A stretch of DNA of 64,000 bases from Sphingomonas sp. HMP6 (GCF_013374095.1 NZ_AP022672.1:1673501-1737500), one strand, 5' to 3'; counted from the first letter of the stretch, positions 29,914 to 39,994 are shown. A program made the numbers and translations. Notes: generated by a model not told the origin, from the sequence alone.

Positions 29914-32682
29914 GTGCGTCGCAACATATCGAGTGGTATAAAGCTTGCCCAAAACGTAAAGCCACTCGCAGGAGCCGCCGAAGCGATCTCGACGTCACCC
30001 ATCCGTGTTGTGCTACCGCAGCTTTGTGCTGCAGCAGCAATCCTCTCCGGGATGGCCGGGTTGACCGGATGGGCTTTGGACGATGCCTGGCTGCGAGGCT
30101 TTGGACGTGACAGTCAGCCAGTCCACCCGCTTTCTGCACTCACCTACATTGGAATTGCGCTTTCCCTACTGGCGGCGATGCGCGGGCATCGGCGATTGTC
30201 GAGATCACTGCTGGCGATTCCCGCGATGTTTGTGGCCGGCTGGACGTACCAGGCAATATCGGGGAGCCATATCCCGTACGAGAGATGGCTGTTTCCGCAT
30301 CAGATGACCCAATATGCGATGGCCAACGGTCCGCCATACAGTGTGACCGTCGCTATCATCGCCGTCCTTGCGACCGCGACGGCTATATCGACCCGAACGG
30401 ATCGAGCGGCCGGCCAAACCGTCATCGCACTGGCCAGCCTCACACTCGGTGTCGCGATACTGGGGGCTTGCATCGTTTATCTGGGCATCTTCCATGTTAA
30501 CCCAGACGGCAAAGTCGCTCTGCTGTCGGCACCGGCCTCTCTACAGGCGATGTTCATATCCGCAGCCCTGCTGCTTTGGCGCGGACGTGTTGGCTGGTTC
30601 CAGCTGCTGCGAGTCGAAGCCACTTCGGGAAGGAGGCTGCGAACGGTCCTGCCGATCGTGATATTGCTTCCCGCCTTGACGGCACTTGCCGAAATTACCA
30701 CTGAGGAGTCCGGACTGTTGCCGCCGGCGATCATCGATCTCGTCGCGGCAGCAAGCAATATTCTCATAATGTCCGGCCTCGTCTTCTGGTCGATAGCGCG
30801 CATATCTGCCGAGCATGACGCTTTGATCGAAGTTACCCATGCGATGGACGCCGCACCGATCGCGCTCACCTCCCCCACCGGAGAGATCGAACATTGGTCG
30901 CGCGGCTGCGAGGACCTGTATGGCTGGACCGCGGTTGAAGCGATCGGCCGGCGCAAATACGAATTGTTGCGCACGGTCGATGCACAAACGCGCATACCGC
31001 TGCGGCGCGGCGACGACGTGCAGGATTCGGATCGCGAAGTCGTCGAGCATCATCGTGATGGTACGCCGGTTCACGTCGTCGAACGCGTACGGCGCGTCGA
31101 GGAAATGGGCAGATCGCCCGTCTATGCCCATTCGATGACCAATATTTCGGCGCGTGTGGCGGCCGATTTGGCATTGCAAGAAACCGAGGCCAATCTGCAA
31201 CTGGCACTCGCGTCGCATCAGATTGGCAGCTTCGAGTGGGACGTTCCATCCGGTCGGATAATCTTCTCCGCTGGCGCGGAGCAGCGTCTTGGGCTGCGCC
31301 ACGGGGAGATCGGCGAGCACGCGCAATGGATCGACTGTGTGGATCCCGAAGACTTCGCCGGGATGCAGCGATCGATCGTTTTAGCCACCGAGGTGCAGGC
31401 CGAGCGCGTGAGCTATCAATATCGCTTTTACCCACCCGCGGGTGGCATGCGATCGATCGAAGGATCTGCGCGGTTCCTCTATGACGAAGCGGGAAAGTTC
31501 GTGCGGGGGCTAGGGGTCATCATTGATGTCACCGATCGCGTCGAACGCGAACAGGCCCTGCGCGTTCAGGAGGAGCTGTTCCGCTCAGCGCTTGCGACCG
31601 TGCCCTCGGCGATGATCATCCTCGACGATCAGGGTCTCATAAAGGCCTTCAGCGCATCGTCAGAGCAGATGTTCGGCTATACCGCTGAAGAGGTTATCGG
31701 ATCCCATGTCAAACTCCTTACGCCCAGCGCGATCCGGGCCAAGCCTGACGATTTTATTCCGCGCTATCTGGCGACGCGAAAAAAGCGTCTAGCCGAGGGG
31801 CCGCGTCTGCTTTCTGCGGAACGGCGCGATGGCCGTTTGGTGCCAGTGGAGCTGTGGCTGGGTGAATCGGACGGCGGGAAGAGCCACTTCTTCACCGCCT
31901 TCTGCATTGACCTTTCCGAGCGCTATGCGGCCGAAGAGCGCCTATCCGATATGCGCGCCGAATTGCTCCACGTCTCCCGCCTCAGCGCGATGAGCGAAAT
32001 GGCGACCGGCCTCGCGCATGAACTGAATCAGCCGCTCGCCGCCACGGTCTATTTCCTGGGCGCGGCCGACCTTGTCCTCGCGGATCCGACGAATTCCGCT
32101 CGTGGACAGGCTTTTGTGAAGATGGCGAGCGAACAGGCGCTGCGGGCCGGCGCGATCATCCGCCGGATGCGGGAATTCATCACCAAGGCAGAAGTCGATA
32201 CGGGTGCGGTGGAGATCGTCCGGGTTATCGACGATGCGGTCGCCTTATCGTTTGTTGGGGGCGCACAGTCAGATATCAGACTCCGCTATGAATTCGACCC
32301 GAGAGCCACCACTGTGCTCGCCGATGCGATTCAGATTCAACAAGTCCTCGCCAATTTGCTGCGCAACGCGATCGAAGAATTGCGCGCCTGCGCGCCGGAT
32401 GGGCGCGAGATTACGATCCGAACGGCGCAGATCGACGGGGACATGATCGAATGCAGCGTCTCCGATACTGGCCCCGGCCTTGATCCGGATGTTCTCGCCG
32501 GCCTGTACAAGCCGTTCGTGTCAACCAAAGGAGAAAAGGGCATGGGCGTCGGGCTTTCGATAAGCCGCCGCATCATCGAAGCGCACCGCGGAACGTTCCA
32601 CGCGGGCAACAATCCTGCAGGCGGAGCGATTTTTCGCTTCACACTTCCTAAAATGGATAAAGCTACGGGGGAAACAGCATGA
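29914..32682 (+). CDS. FixL-like multi-PAS membrane histidine kinase
   Basis: About 922 residues from GTG 29914, which has a GGGGG tract seven bases upstream; the frame is open back to a TTG at 29749. The N-terminal ~300 residues have about eight hydrophobic segments. Three PAS-like regions follow: APIALTSPTGEIEHWS, ASHQIGSFEWDVPSGRI and ALATVPSAMIILDDQG. The phospho-acceptor His is in GLAHELNQPLAAT and the ATPase domain has NLLRNAIEEL, SDTGPGLD and GMGVGLSISRRI. This kinase core and the third PAS domain are of FixL type, but the haem-binding His region reads IRAKPDDFIPRY with Pro at the expected His position. It overlaps the fixJ-like gene by four bases (ATGA). The signal is unknown. Confidence 0.9.
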   Translation: MRRNISSGIKLAQNVKPLAGAAEAISTSPIRVVLPQLCAAAAILSGMAGLTGWALDDAWLRGFGRDSQPVHPLSALTYIGIALSLLAAMRGHRRLSRSLLAIPAMFVAGWTYQAISGSHIPYERWLFPHQMTQYAMANGPPYSVTVAIIAVLATATAISTRTDRAAGQTVIALASLTLGVAILGACIVYLGIFHVNPDGKVALLSAPASLQAMFISAALLLWRGRVGWFQLLRVEATSGRRLRTVLPIVILLPALTALAEITTEESGLLPPAIIDLVAAASNILIMSGLVFWSIARISAEHDALIEVTHAMDAAPIALTSPTGEIEHWSRGCEDLYGWTAVEAIGRRKYELLRTVDAQTRIPLRRGDDVQDSDREVVEHHRDGTPVHVVERVRRVEEMGRSPVYAHSMTNISARVAADLALQETEANLQLALASHQIGSFEWDVPSGRIIFSAGAEQRLGLRHGEIGEHAQWIDCVDPEDFAGMQRSIVLATEVQAERVSYQYRFYPPAGGMRSIEGSARFLYDEAGKFVRGLGVIIDVTDRVEREQALRVQEELFRSALATVPSAMIILDDQGLIKAFSASSEQMFGYTAEEVIGSHVKLLTPSAIRAKPDDFIPRYLATRKKRLAEGPRLLSAERRDGRLVPVELWLGESDGGKSHFFTAFCIDLSERYAAEERLSDMRAELLHVSRLSAMSEMATGLAHELNQPLAATVYFLGAADLVLADPTNSARGQAFVKMASEQALRAGAIIRRMREFITKAEVDTGAVEIVRVIDDAVALSFVGGAQSDIRLRYEFDPRATTVLADAIQIQQVLANLLRNAIEELRACAPDGREITIRTAQIDGDMIECSVSDTGPGLDPDVLAGLYKPFVSTKGEKGMGVGLSISRRIIEAHRGTFHAGNNPAGGAIFRFTLPKMDKATGETA

Positions 32683-33299
32683 GCACACGAAGCATCTATA
32701 TCGTCGATGATGACGAAGCGGTTCGCGCCGGGATGCAGGCGCTGCTATCGATCAAGCCCAACCTGCTGATCTTTCCCTACCGATCGGGCGATGAGTTTCT
32801 CGCGGCGCTTGACGATATGCAATCGGGGTGTGTGCTGCTCGATTACGACATGCCGGGCGCCAACGGCCTAGAGGTGCTGCGCGAACTTTCGACCGTCAGC
32901 CCCAAATTTGGGGCGATCATCTTGACCGGTCGCGGCGCGACCTCCGTGGCGGTACAGGCATGGAAATTGGGCGCGCTCGATTTCCTGGAAAAGCCGTGCG
33001 ACCCGCTGGTCCTGATGGAAGTGGTCGAGAACGCCTTTTCAAAGCTCGAGCAGGATCAGCACGCCGCCGCCCGCATCGAAACGGCACAGCAGGCGATCGC
33101 CAGACTGACGCCGCGCGAACGCGAGGTGCTCGCCGGGCTTGTTGCCGGCAGCGCCAACAAGGTGATTGGCTACGAACTCGACATCAGCCCGCGCACGGTA
33201 GAAATCCACCGCGCCAATCTGATGGACAAGCTCGGGGTACGGAGCCTGTCCGAGGCGTTGCGCGTCGCATTCGCAGCGGATTTCAATCTGGCAGATTGA
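32679..33299 (+). CDS. FixJ-family response regulator
   Basis: The 206-residue protein has a receiver domain with DDD at residues 10-12, the phospho-acceptor Asp55 in LLDYDMPG, the Thr in LTGRGATS and the Lys in FLEKPCDP. The C-terminal LuxR-type helix-turn-helix reads LTPREREVLAGLVAGSANKVIGYELDISPRTVEIHRANLMDKL. It is the cognate DNA-binding partner of the upstream FixL-like kinase (ATGA overlap). FixJ proteins activate oxygen- or redox-controlled genes when phosphorylated. Its 3' end overlaps the end of the convergent receiver-like gene by 17 bases. Confidence 0.95.
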   Translation: MSTRSIYIVDDDEAVRAGMQALLSIKPNLLIFPYRSGDEFLAALDDMQSGCVLLDYDMPGANGLEVLRELSTVSPKFGAIILTGRGATSVAVQAWKLGALDFLEKPCDPLVLMEVVENAFSKLEQDQHAAARIETAQQAIARLTPREREVLAGLVAGSANKVIGYELDISPRTVEIHRANLMDKLGVRSLSEALRVAFAADFNLAD

Positions 33300-33684
33300 G
33301 CAATCTTGTCCCGCTTGCCTGCCATTTCGCGACCAGCTCCGGCACGGCCGAGACAGCCATGGCGCGATCGACCAGTGCAATCCCTTCGGTCTCCCGAACA
33401 CCGTCGGGCATAAAGTGTACGATAACGATCAGCGCACCACCCCAGCATTGATCGCGCAGCGTCTCGGCCCATTGCTCGGGTGCCGCGGCAATCAGGGTTT
33501 CTTCGATGACGAGGATCGCTGCCGCACGCAACGCCGGCCCCAATGCGGGGTCGAGGTGATCGGTGCAGATGATCGGCATATGATCATGCAGCGTGAGATG
33601 CGCAGCAAGCACGCCACGCAGCGCGCCCTCGGCAATTGCCAGGACGAGCGGTCGTCGCGTCGCGCTCAATCCGTCCATAACCAT
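33283..33684 (-). CDS. Orphan receiver-like protein lacking the acidic pocket
   Basis: A 133-residue protein (MVMDGLSATRRPLVLAIAEG) that looks like a CheY-type alpha/beta fold without output domain. It has five alternating hydrophobic strands (LVLAIAE, MPIICTD, AAILVIEE, GALIVIVHF, AVSAVPELV), but the conserved Asp-Asp, phospho-acceptor Asp and Lys are not at the expected places. This suggests a non-phosphorylated pseudo-receiver, perhaps modulating the neighbouring kinase or regulator. It converges on the fixJ-like gene, overlapping it by 17 bases. Assignment rests on pattern only; an unrelated Rossmann-like protein is possible. Confidence 0.6.
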   Translation of the reverse strand: MVMDGLSATRRPLVLAIAEGALRGVLAAHLTLHDHMPIICTDHLDPALGPALRAAAILVIEETLIAAAPEQWAETLRDQCWGGALIVIVHFMPDGVRETEGIALVDRAMAVSAVPELVAKWQASGTRLLNLPD

Positions 33685-33801
33685 TGGAATAGCATATCTT
33701 TCGCTATCGATGAGGATAGATTGAGCGCGGGAGATGTCGCTTAAGGGGAATTACCTAGTTGGCGCGATCCTCGTAGCGCCCCGCCGAGGAACCGCGCTCG
33801 G

Positions 33802-34283
33802 TCAGACGATACCCATAGAGTTCGCCGCTGACGCCCGGACGGAGCCGTCCCCCAAGTCGATTGCCGCCAACGCTGGCGAGAGTTCGAGCGCATCGATTTT
33901 GCCGCTGCCCGCCGAAGAGTTCGCTTCTCCGCCAAGGCCCCGCGCATCGACGATTTCACTGCCGATGCGAACGGCGCCGCGCATATATGCGGCGGGCAGC
34001 GTGGTGCGCGCGCCGACCAGAGCAGATCGGAGGTCGCCCGCGCCGTATGAGACTGCCCACCGATCACCTCCACCCGCGAGCGCACCGATCCCGTGAGTTC
34101 GACGCCCTCGGGGGCCGCGATCGCCTTGGGCAGCGGACCCGGCCTGGCCTCTTTCGCTGCGTATGCCGCAGGTAAGAGCAAGCTCTGGGCCCCGATCGTA
34201 TTGGTAAACAGCGTTCGACGCAGGAGTTGGGCACGGGCCGTGTCCGACGGCGTGGCCGCTCGATCGTTATCACGGGTAACCAT
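33802..34283 (-). pseudogene. Frameshifted, truncated remnant of an alginate-export-like outer-membrane barrel protein
   Basis: Two minus-strand frames appear to be pieces of one gene. The first starts at ATG 34283 and carries a signal-like region then VELTGSVRSRVEVIGGQ. Around 34035 the coding sense moves to another frame, which continues GDLRSALVGARTTLPAAYMRG (20+ residues, ending near 33990), then GSEIVDARGLGGEANSS and DALELSPALAAIDLGDG, and ends at TGA 33802. The R-x-R-E start, ALVGARTTL, E-x-x-DARG and DALEL..A..AIDLG pattern resembles the N-terminal strands of alginate-export-type porins, whose full length is over 400 residues. So the gene looks both frameshifted and missing its C-terminal two-thirds. 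Confidence 0.55.
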
Positions 34284-34289
34284 GCCGAT

Positions 34290-34297
34290 CTTATAGG
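34290..34297 (-). promoter_or_regulatory. CCTATAAG promoter-like octamer before the barrel remnant
   Basis: The octamer lies only six bases before ATG 34283 on the minus strand, so a transcript from it would be nearly leaderless. Part of the recurring motif set in this window. Confidence 0.25.
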
Positions 34298-34396
34298 ATC
34301 GCCAAGGACGAACGATCGGAGCTCGAGGGCTTAGTCCTCATACCTCAAACCAGATGCCTGCTTCTTGCCCTAACGGACCGATCTAGCCAACATCAT

Positions 34397-34404
34397 CCTA
34401 TATT
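34397..34404 (+). promoter_or_regulatory. CCTATATT promoter-like octamer before globin-coupled MCP
   Basis: Located 62 bases upstream of ATG 34466, in the 180-base gap after the barrel remnant. Same octamer family as at 43765, 55291, 58620 and 63834. Confidence 0.4.
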
Positions 34405-34465
34405 ACATCCGTGGCCCTGACCGCGTCCTCAGCGACCGACCCTGCGCGACTGGAGTATGCCGAAG

Positions 34466-36022
34466 ATGATTAACGAACATGTGCTGGCGCGCCTGAAGTT
34501 CATGGGCATCACCCAGCAGGATCAGGCAACGCTGGCCGAGATTGCGCCGATGATTGCCGCGACGATCGGTGACGGGCTCGATCACTTCTACACCAATGCG
34601 CGCGCGACGCCCGAGACGGCGGCTTTCTTCCGCGACGAAGCTCATATGGCCAAAGCGAAGGCGGCGCAGGACGCGCATTGGATGCGCATTGCGAGCGGCC
34701 GGTTCGACGACGCATTTCATTCGAGCGTCCGCCGGATCGGCGGGGTGCATGCGCGGATCGGGCTGGAGCCCCGCTGGTATGTCGGTGCGTATGCGCTCGT
34801 TCTGGAAAAATTACTGCTCGGAGTTGCCAAGCGCTGTTCGCCATGGCGTCGCTTGCTTTCTCGGTTCCGCACCCCGCCCGCCAGCGTCGCCAGCGTTGCG
34901 ATCGTCAAGGCGGCACTGCTCGATCTGGAAATGTCGGTTTCGATCTATTTCGAACAGAGTCAGGCCGAGCGCGACCAGGCCATCGCGAAGCTCGGCCAAG
35001 CGTTGCAGGCACTTTCCGAGGGCGATCTCGTCACCGTGCTGAGCGGTCTGCCGAGCAACTTTGCAACACTCGAGGGCAGCTTCAACCAGACTCTGTCCTC
35101 GATGCGCGACATGATTGGCGGCGTGACTCACAGCGCCGAGGGCATTCGCACCGGCTCCAACGAAATCGCCCAAGCGTCCGAAGACCTTGCGCGCCGCACC
35201 GAGAGCAATGCCGCCAGCCTGGAGGAGACCAGTGCCGCACTGGCGCAGATCGACGGACGGCTGCGCGCGACCGCCGCTTCCTCCACCAAAACCGTGACGC
35301 GCGCCGATCAGGCGATCACGACGGTTGGGGGTGGCCGCGAGACGGCGGAGCAAGCGGTGCAGGCAATGACGCGCGTCAGCGACAGCGCCAAGGGCATCGA
35401 CAGCGTGATCGAAGGCCTCGACAAGATCGCCTTCCAGACACGCGTGCTCGCCATGAATGCTGCGGTCGAGGCGGGTCGTGCCGGCGATGCCGGGCGCGGC
35501 TTCGCGGTCGTCGCCGATCTCGTCTCCGCGCTCGCCATGCGCGCCGAGGAAGAAGCCAAGCGCGCACGCGATCAACTCACGCTCACCCAGACCGACATCG
35601 TTACCGCGGTGCAGGCGGTGCAGAAGGTCGATGGCGCACTGGCGAACATTTCGGTCGACGTGGGTGAAGTCCACACGCTGCTGGGCACGATGTCCGACGA
35701 TGCGACCGCGCAATCCTCCGCGATCACGCAAATCTCGGCGGCGATCGGCGCGATGGATCAGGCAACGCAGCAAAATGCCGCAATGGTCGAGGAAACGTCG
35801 GCGGCCGCGCGCAACCTGATCGCAGAGGTTACCTCGCTCGCCCGCCAAACGGCGATGTTCACGATCGATCCCGGCGCAAGCAGGCCGAGCATGCAAGCGC
35901 ACGTGCCGCACACCGCCAGCACCCCGGTGCCCACACGCTCCTATCGCTCCCCGGTCGCGGCGCTCCAGGCGCGGGACACGGCGCTTGCTCCGGCGGGCGG
36001 CGACGATTGGAACGCCTTCTGA
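34466..36022 (+). CDS. Globin-coupled sensor methyl-accepting chemotaxis protein (HemAT-like)
   Basis: About 518 residues from ATG 34466 (GGAG ten bases upstream; ATG 34457 is too close to that site). There are no strong membrane helices in the sensor part. Residues 1-165 form a globin domain of the bacterial sensor type, with the proximal haem histidine in [19 protein letters not shown] (His95). The signalling region has HAMP-like [17 protein letters not shown] and the hairpin [20 protein letters not shown]. It ends in GGDDWNAF, which resembles the C-terminal W-x-x-F pentapeptide that tethers CheR/CheB. It probably mediates aerotaxis through O2 binding to haem in the cytoplasm. It is first of three tandem MCPs; the next begins 64 bases on. 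Confidence 0.94.
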   Translation: MINEHVLARLKFMGITQQDQATLAEIAPMIAATIGDGLDHFYTNARATPETAAFFRDEAHMAKAKAAQDAHWMRIASGRFDDAFHSSVRRIGGVHARIGLEPRWYVGAYALVLEKLLLGVAKRCSPWRRLLSRFRTPPASVASVAIVKAALLDLEMSVSIYFEQSQAERDQAIAKLGQALQALSEGDLVTVLSGLPSNFATLEGSFNQTLSSMRDMIGGVTHSAEGIRTGSNEIAQASEDLARRTESNAASLEETSAALAQIDGRLRATAASSTKTVTRADQAITTVGGGRETAEQAVQAMTRVSDSAKGIDSVIEGLDKIAFQTRVLAMNAAVEAGRAGDAGRGFAVVADLVSALAMRAEEEAKRARDQLTLTQTDIVTAVQAVQKVDGALANISVDVGEVHTLLGTMSDDATAQSSAITQISAAIGAMDQATQQNAAMVEETSAAARNLIAEVTSLARQTAMFTIDPGASRPSMQAHVPHTASTPVPTRSYRSPVAALQARDTALAPAGGDDWNAF

Positions 36023-36086
36023 CGCAGATTTCCCCGCCACCGTCGCCAGCGACGACAATCGCCTATCAAAACCCCAGGACCTCGAC

Positions 36087-37955
36087 ATGAAAATTCTTGA
36101 AGACACGAAAATCGCGACGAAGATCATCGCCTTGCTGGGGATGCTCGGCCTCTTGACCGTCGCGGTCGCCTGGATCGGATCACGCGAGTTGCGCAATTCC
36201 GATGCAGTCTATTTGAACCTGACGAACGATCTAATCTCGGGTGTCAAACTGACCCAGGTTAACCGCCGGATCGCGGTGATGACCGGATCGGCGTATCAAG
36301 CGTTGGTCTATGATGGTGCCAGCAAGGAGGCTCAGGCCGCGGTCGCTGCCGAAAAGGAAGCGTATGAAAGCGCGCTTGACCGTTTTGCCTTTGCGGAAAA
36401 GACGTCCCCGCAAACTGCGTCCAAAGTTGCGGAATTTCGCGCCGCGATGGAGAATTTGCATCGCCTGACGGCGCGGGCCGCAGCGCTCGGCAGGCAGAAT
36501 CGCGACGACGACGCGAAGAATGTGCTTCAGGAAGCCGATATCGTCGCGCACGATTTCTCCAAGAGCCTGGCCGATTATAACGAAGCGAGTATCGCCGCCG
36601 CGCAGACTGGAAGCGCCAAGCTCAGCGATGCCGCCGCTGCGACCGCCTGGACCGTGATGATCGCCAGTATCGTCGGTGCGATCATTGGCATGGCCGTTAG
36701 TGTGCTAGTCGCCCGCGTCGGGATCACCGGCCCGCTCAATGCACTGCGCGAAACCATGGGGCGCATCGCTTCGGGGGAAAACCGCGTCGAGATACCCGGC
36801 GTCGGGCGCGGCGATGAGGTCGGCGCGATGGCGAAAACCGTTCTGCTGTTCCGTGATGCAGCGGTCGCGCAGGAGGCTGCCGCCGCTACCAAGCTTGAGA
36901 ACGACGCGCAGCAGCAGGAAGTCATCAATATCGTGTCTGGCAGCCTGGCCCGACTCTCCGAAGGCGATCTGACTGCCGAGATCGATCGCGCCTTCCCGCG
37001 TGATTTCGAAACGCTGAAAACAAACTTCAACATGGCGTTGAACAAATTGCGCAGCCTGATCAGCGGCGTTACCGAAAGCGCGGACGGAATCCGCACGGGC
37101 TCGCACGAAATCGCGCAGGCATCGGAAGATCTGGCGCGGCGGACTGAGGGCAATGCGGCGAGCCTGGAGGAGACCAGCGCCGCCTTGGTGCAGATCGACA
37201 CCCGGCTGAAAGCAACGGCGGTATCGTCTGGCCAGACCGTAGCACGCGCCGATCAGGCGATCGCCACCGTCGGTGGTGGGCGCGCGACCGCCGAGCAAGC
37301 CGTCCAGGCAATGACCCGCGTCAGCGACAGCGCCAAGGGCATCGACAGCGTGATCGAGGGCCTCGACAAGATCGCCTTCCAGACGCGGGTGCTGGCGATG
37401 AACGCGGCGGTCGAGGCTGGGCGTGCGGGTGATGCCGGGCGCGGGTTTGCGGTGGTTGCCGATCTCGTCTCCGCGCTCGCCATGCGCGCCGAGGAAGAAG
37501 CCAAGCGCGCGCGTGATCAGTTGACCGTCACCCAGGCCGAAATCGGCACTGCGGTGCAGGCGGTGCAGAATGTCGATGGCGCGCTCGCCAATATCTCGGG
37601 CGATGTGGGGGAAGTGCATAAATTGCTTGGCGCGATGGCCGACGATGCCGCCGCGCAATCCTCCGCGATCACGCAGATTTCGGCAGCGATCGGCGCGATG
37701 GACCAGTCGACCCAGCAAAATGCCGCGATGGTCGAGGAAACATCGGCCGCAGCGCGCAACCTGACGGCCGAGGTAACCTCGCTCTCCGGTCAGACCGCGA
37801 TGTTCACGATCGACGGCGGATCGACCCGGCGGCGCGCGTCGGCGGAGAGAGCAACTGTGGCGGCGCCTGCGCAGGCGAAATCGGCCCCTGCCCCCTATCG
37901 CTCACCCGTCGCGGCGCTTGCCACGGCTGGCGGCGACGACTGGAACGCCTTTTGA
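36087..37955 (+). CDS. Transmembrane methyl-accepting chemotaxis protein
   Basis: The 622-residue receptor starts at ATG 36087 ([13 protein letters not shown]). TM1 lies at about residues 12-28 and TM2 at about 190-212, framing a helical periplasmic sensor of 160 residues. HAMP follows at about 213-265 and a second HAMP-like linker [19 protein letters not shown] at about 290. The signalling hairpin [20 protein letters not shown] is almost identical to those of the flanking MCPs, and the last residues are again GGDDWNAF. The duplicated signalling module points to recent gene duplication or conversion. Ligand unknown. Confidence 0.95.
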   Translation: MKILEDTKIATKIIALLGMLGLLTVAVAWIGSRELRNSDAVYLNLTNDLISGVKLTQVNRRIAVMTGSAYQALVYDGASKEAQAAVAAEKEAYESALDRFAFAEKTSPQTASKVAEFRAAMENLHRLTARAAALGRQNRDDDAKNVLQEADIVAHDFSKSLADYNEASIAAAQTGSAKLSDAAAATAWTVMIASIVGAIIGMAVSVLVARVGITGPLNALRETMGRIASGENRVEIPGVGRGDEVGAMAKTVLLFRDAAVAQEAAAATKLENDAQQQEVINIVSGSLARLSEGDLTAEIDRAFPRDFETLKTNFNMALNKLRSLISGVTESADGIRTGSHEIAQASEDLARRTEGNAASLEETSAALVQIDTRLKATAVSSGQTVARADQAIATVGGGRATAEQAVQAMTRVSDSAKGIDSVIEGLDKIAFQTRVLAMNAAVEAGRAGDAGRGFAVVADLVSALAMRAEEEAKRARDQLTVTQAEIGTAVQAVQNVDGALANISGDVGEVHKLLGAMADDAAAQSSAITQISAAIGAMDQSTQQNAAMVEETSAAARNLTAEVTSLSGQTAMFTIDGGSTRRRASAERATVAAPAQAKSAPAPYRSPVAALATAGGDDWNAF

Positions 37956-37981
37956 GCCAGTCGGCGAGCCTTGCGCTTCAT

Positions 37982-38299
37982 ATGAAAGCACCGCGTTCTA
38001 GCCGACGGTGGGCAACCATTGTTCAGGGCTTGCTGCTCACGATCGGATCGGCGTTCGCGCTGGCACCACCAGCCGAAGGCATGATCCTGATCGCACCGTT
38101 GCTGCCCGGCGATCCCGCCGCCAGCATCGGCTGGGTACGGGACGCAGGAGCCACGCTGATTGCGCCTGGCCCCTATGCCGGATCCTACGTCGTCAACGGC
38201 TCGCTGGCCGCTTTGCTCTTACCCGCACTTTCGCACGGCACCGTGCTCGTTACCACACGCTTCACCGCGTGTGGCGCTGCCCGCTCCAAGGACCTTTGA
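37982..38299 (+). CDS. Small secreted or membrane-anchored protein within the MCP array, unknown
   Basis: A 105-residue protein from ATG 37982; the frame also opens at TTG 37952, which overlaps the MCP stop. A basic N-terminus ([16 protein letters not shown]) and hydrophobic core ([14 protein letters not shown]) suggest a signal peptide or anchor. The rest is hydrophobic and glycine-rich ([35 protein letters not shown]). One Cys near the C-terminus (TACGA). I recognise no family. It lies between the second and third MCPs, whose ATG is at 38301 (two bases past this stop), so it is most likely co-translated with the third receptor. Export or periplasmic accessory function is an inference. Confidence 0.65.
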   Translation: MKAPRSSRRWATIVQGLLLTIGSAFALAPPAEGMILIAPLLPGDPAASIGWVRDAGATLIAPGPYAGSYVVNGSLAALLLPALSHGTVLVTTRFTACGAARSKDL

Positions 38300-38300
38300 C

Positions 38301-39887
38301 ATGCCCACGATCGATCTCACCTCCCTTCGCCTGACAGCTATGCGCGTGCTGGCCGGGTTGATTACGGTGTTGGCCGTGGCAGTCGTGGCGGGCGCGCTCT
38401 TCGTCACCCTGCCCGGCAAATGGCCCGCTGCGGTGCTGGCCGTTCTGCTCGCGATCCTGCCCGGCGCGATGGCGATGCAACAGCGCACCGATGCGTCCGC
38501 GCGGATGCTGACAAGCATCACCGTCATGATCATGCCGGTGCTGTTGCTCTTCGCTTTCGAAGGGGAGCCGTGGCAAGTCGACCTGCACATGACGTTCTTC
38601 GCCTTGCTCGCGATTGTCGCGATCCTGTGCGACTGGAAGGCTGTCTGTGCTGCGGCCGGCGTGGTCGCGGTCCACCATATCGGCTTCGGATTGTTGATCC
38701 CGCAATGGATTTTCACGGGAACTGGCTCGGTCGGTCGGGTCGGCTTCCACGCTGTGATCCTGATCGTCGAGGCAGTGACGTTGATGTGGCTCGGCGCGCG
38801 AATCGTGGCGCTGCTTGCTGCGATCGAACGCCAGAATGAGGAGCGTAAGAGCGCCGCGGACGCATTGGCAGCGGAACGCACCGAGCAGGCCGACGCCGTT
38901 GCCGTCGTTACCGCGTCACTGGGCGAGGGGCTTATGGCCCTGACCGAGGGTGACCTCACCGCGGAGATCCACGCCGAATATCCCGAAGGTTACGGGATGC
39001 TGCGCAGCAACTTCAACGGCGCGCTGACCAGCTTGCGGCAGTTGATCGGATCGGTCAGCGAAAGCGCCGACGGGATCCGCACCGGATCGAGCCAGATCGC
39101 TCAAGCATCCGAAGATCTGGCGCGCCGCACGGAAAGCAGTGCCGCGAGCCTCGAAGAAACCTCCGCGGCACTGTGCCAGATCGAATCGCGCATCAAGGCG
39201 ACGAGCGCATCTGCCATTACCACCGTGCAGCGCGCCGATGGGGCCATCGCCACGGTCGCAGTCGGTCGCGCAACCGTCGAGGAAGCCGTACAGGCGATGG
39301 GCCGCGTGTCGGACAGCGCCAAGGGCATCGACAGCGTCATCGAAGGGCTCGATAAGATCGCCTTTCAGACCCGCGTGCTGGCAATGAATGCTGCGGTCGA
39401 AGCAGGCCGAGCGGGCGATGCCGGGCGCGGCTTCGCGGTCGTTGCCGATCTCGTATCGGCGCTTGCGATGCGCGCCGAGGAAGAAGCAAAGCGCGCACGC
39501 GATCAGTTGAGCGTCACGCAGAGTGAAATCGGGACTGCGGTGGATGCCGTCAGGAAGGTCGACGGATCGTTCGTCGATATTTCGGCTGAAGTCGCCGGGG
39601 TGCACGCGTTGCTCGGAGACATGGCATCGGACAATGCCGCCCAATCGAACGCGATTTCGGAGATCAGCGCGGCGATCAACACGATGGACCAGGCGACCCA
39701 GCAAAATGCCGCAATGGTCGAGGAAACCTCTGCCGCCGCACGCAACCTGACGACCGAAGTGATCTCGCTCACCAACCAGGCTGCGCAGTTTCGGGTCGAG
39801 ACAAAGTCGCGCGGCGCCCCCGTCCACTTCCGTCCTTCGGCGGAAACGCTGGCGGCGCGTACCGGAAAAACCCAAGTCGGGCGATAG
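38301..39887 (+). CDS. Polytopic methyl-accepting chemotaxis protein
   Basis: The 528-residue protein starts at ATG 38301. The N-terminal 180 residues contain about six hydrophobic helices with a conserved-looking [20 protein letters not shown] and a following [11 protein letters not shown]. Histidine and aspartate residues in these positions recall a membrane sensor domain found in other MCPs and diguanylate cyclases, of unknown ligand. A coiled-coil linker ([16 protein letters not shown]) leads to the signalling module with [20 protein letters not shown], nearly identical to the two upstream receptors. Unlike them, it has no WNAF tail and ends in [11 protein letters not shown]. Convergent with flaF across a perfect hairpin. 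Confidence 0.93.
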   Translation: MPTIDLTSLRLTAMRVLAGLITVLAVAVVAGALFVTLPGKWPAAVLAVLLAILPGAMAMQQRTDASARMLTSITVMIMPVLLLFAFEGEPWQVDLHMTFFALLAIVAILCDWKAVCAAAGVVAVHHIGFGLLIPQWIFTGTGSVGRVGFHAVILIVEAVTLMWLGARIVALLAAIERQNEERKSAADALAAERTEQADAVAVVTASLGEGLMALTEGDLTAEIHAEYPEGYGMLRSNFNGALTSLRQLIGSVSESADGIRTGSSQIAQASEDLARRTESSAASLEETSAALCQIESRIKATSASAITTVQRADGAIATVAVGRATVEEAVQAMGRVSDSAKGIDSVIEGLDKIAFQTRVLAMNAAVEAGRAGDAGRGFAVVADLVSALAMRAEEEAKRARDQLSVTQSEIGTAVDAVRKVDGSFVDISAEVAGVHALLGDMASDNAAQSNAISEISAAINTMDQATQQNAAMVEETSAAARNLTTEVISLTNQAAQFRVETKSRGAPVHFRPSAETLAARTGKTQVGR

Positions 39888-39928
39888 GCCGAGCGTCGCG
39901 TCGGCGCCGCTTACTCGCAGAAACAAAA

Positions 39929-39958
39929 CTGCCGCGGCGCCCCTGGGCGCCGCGGCAG
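39929..39958. terminator. Bidirectional hairpin terminator between MCP and flaF
   Basis: A perfect 13-base stem (ctgccgcggcgcc and its complement) with a four-base loop is flanked by A-rich (aaacaaaa) and T-rich (atttcgttct) sequence on the two sides. Suits termination in both directions between convergent genes. Confidence 0.8.
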
Positions 39959-39994
39959 ATTTCGTTCTGGATCGGGGAGAATTAGCCCGCCGGT

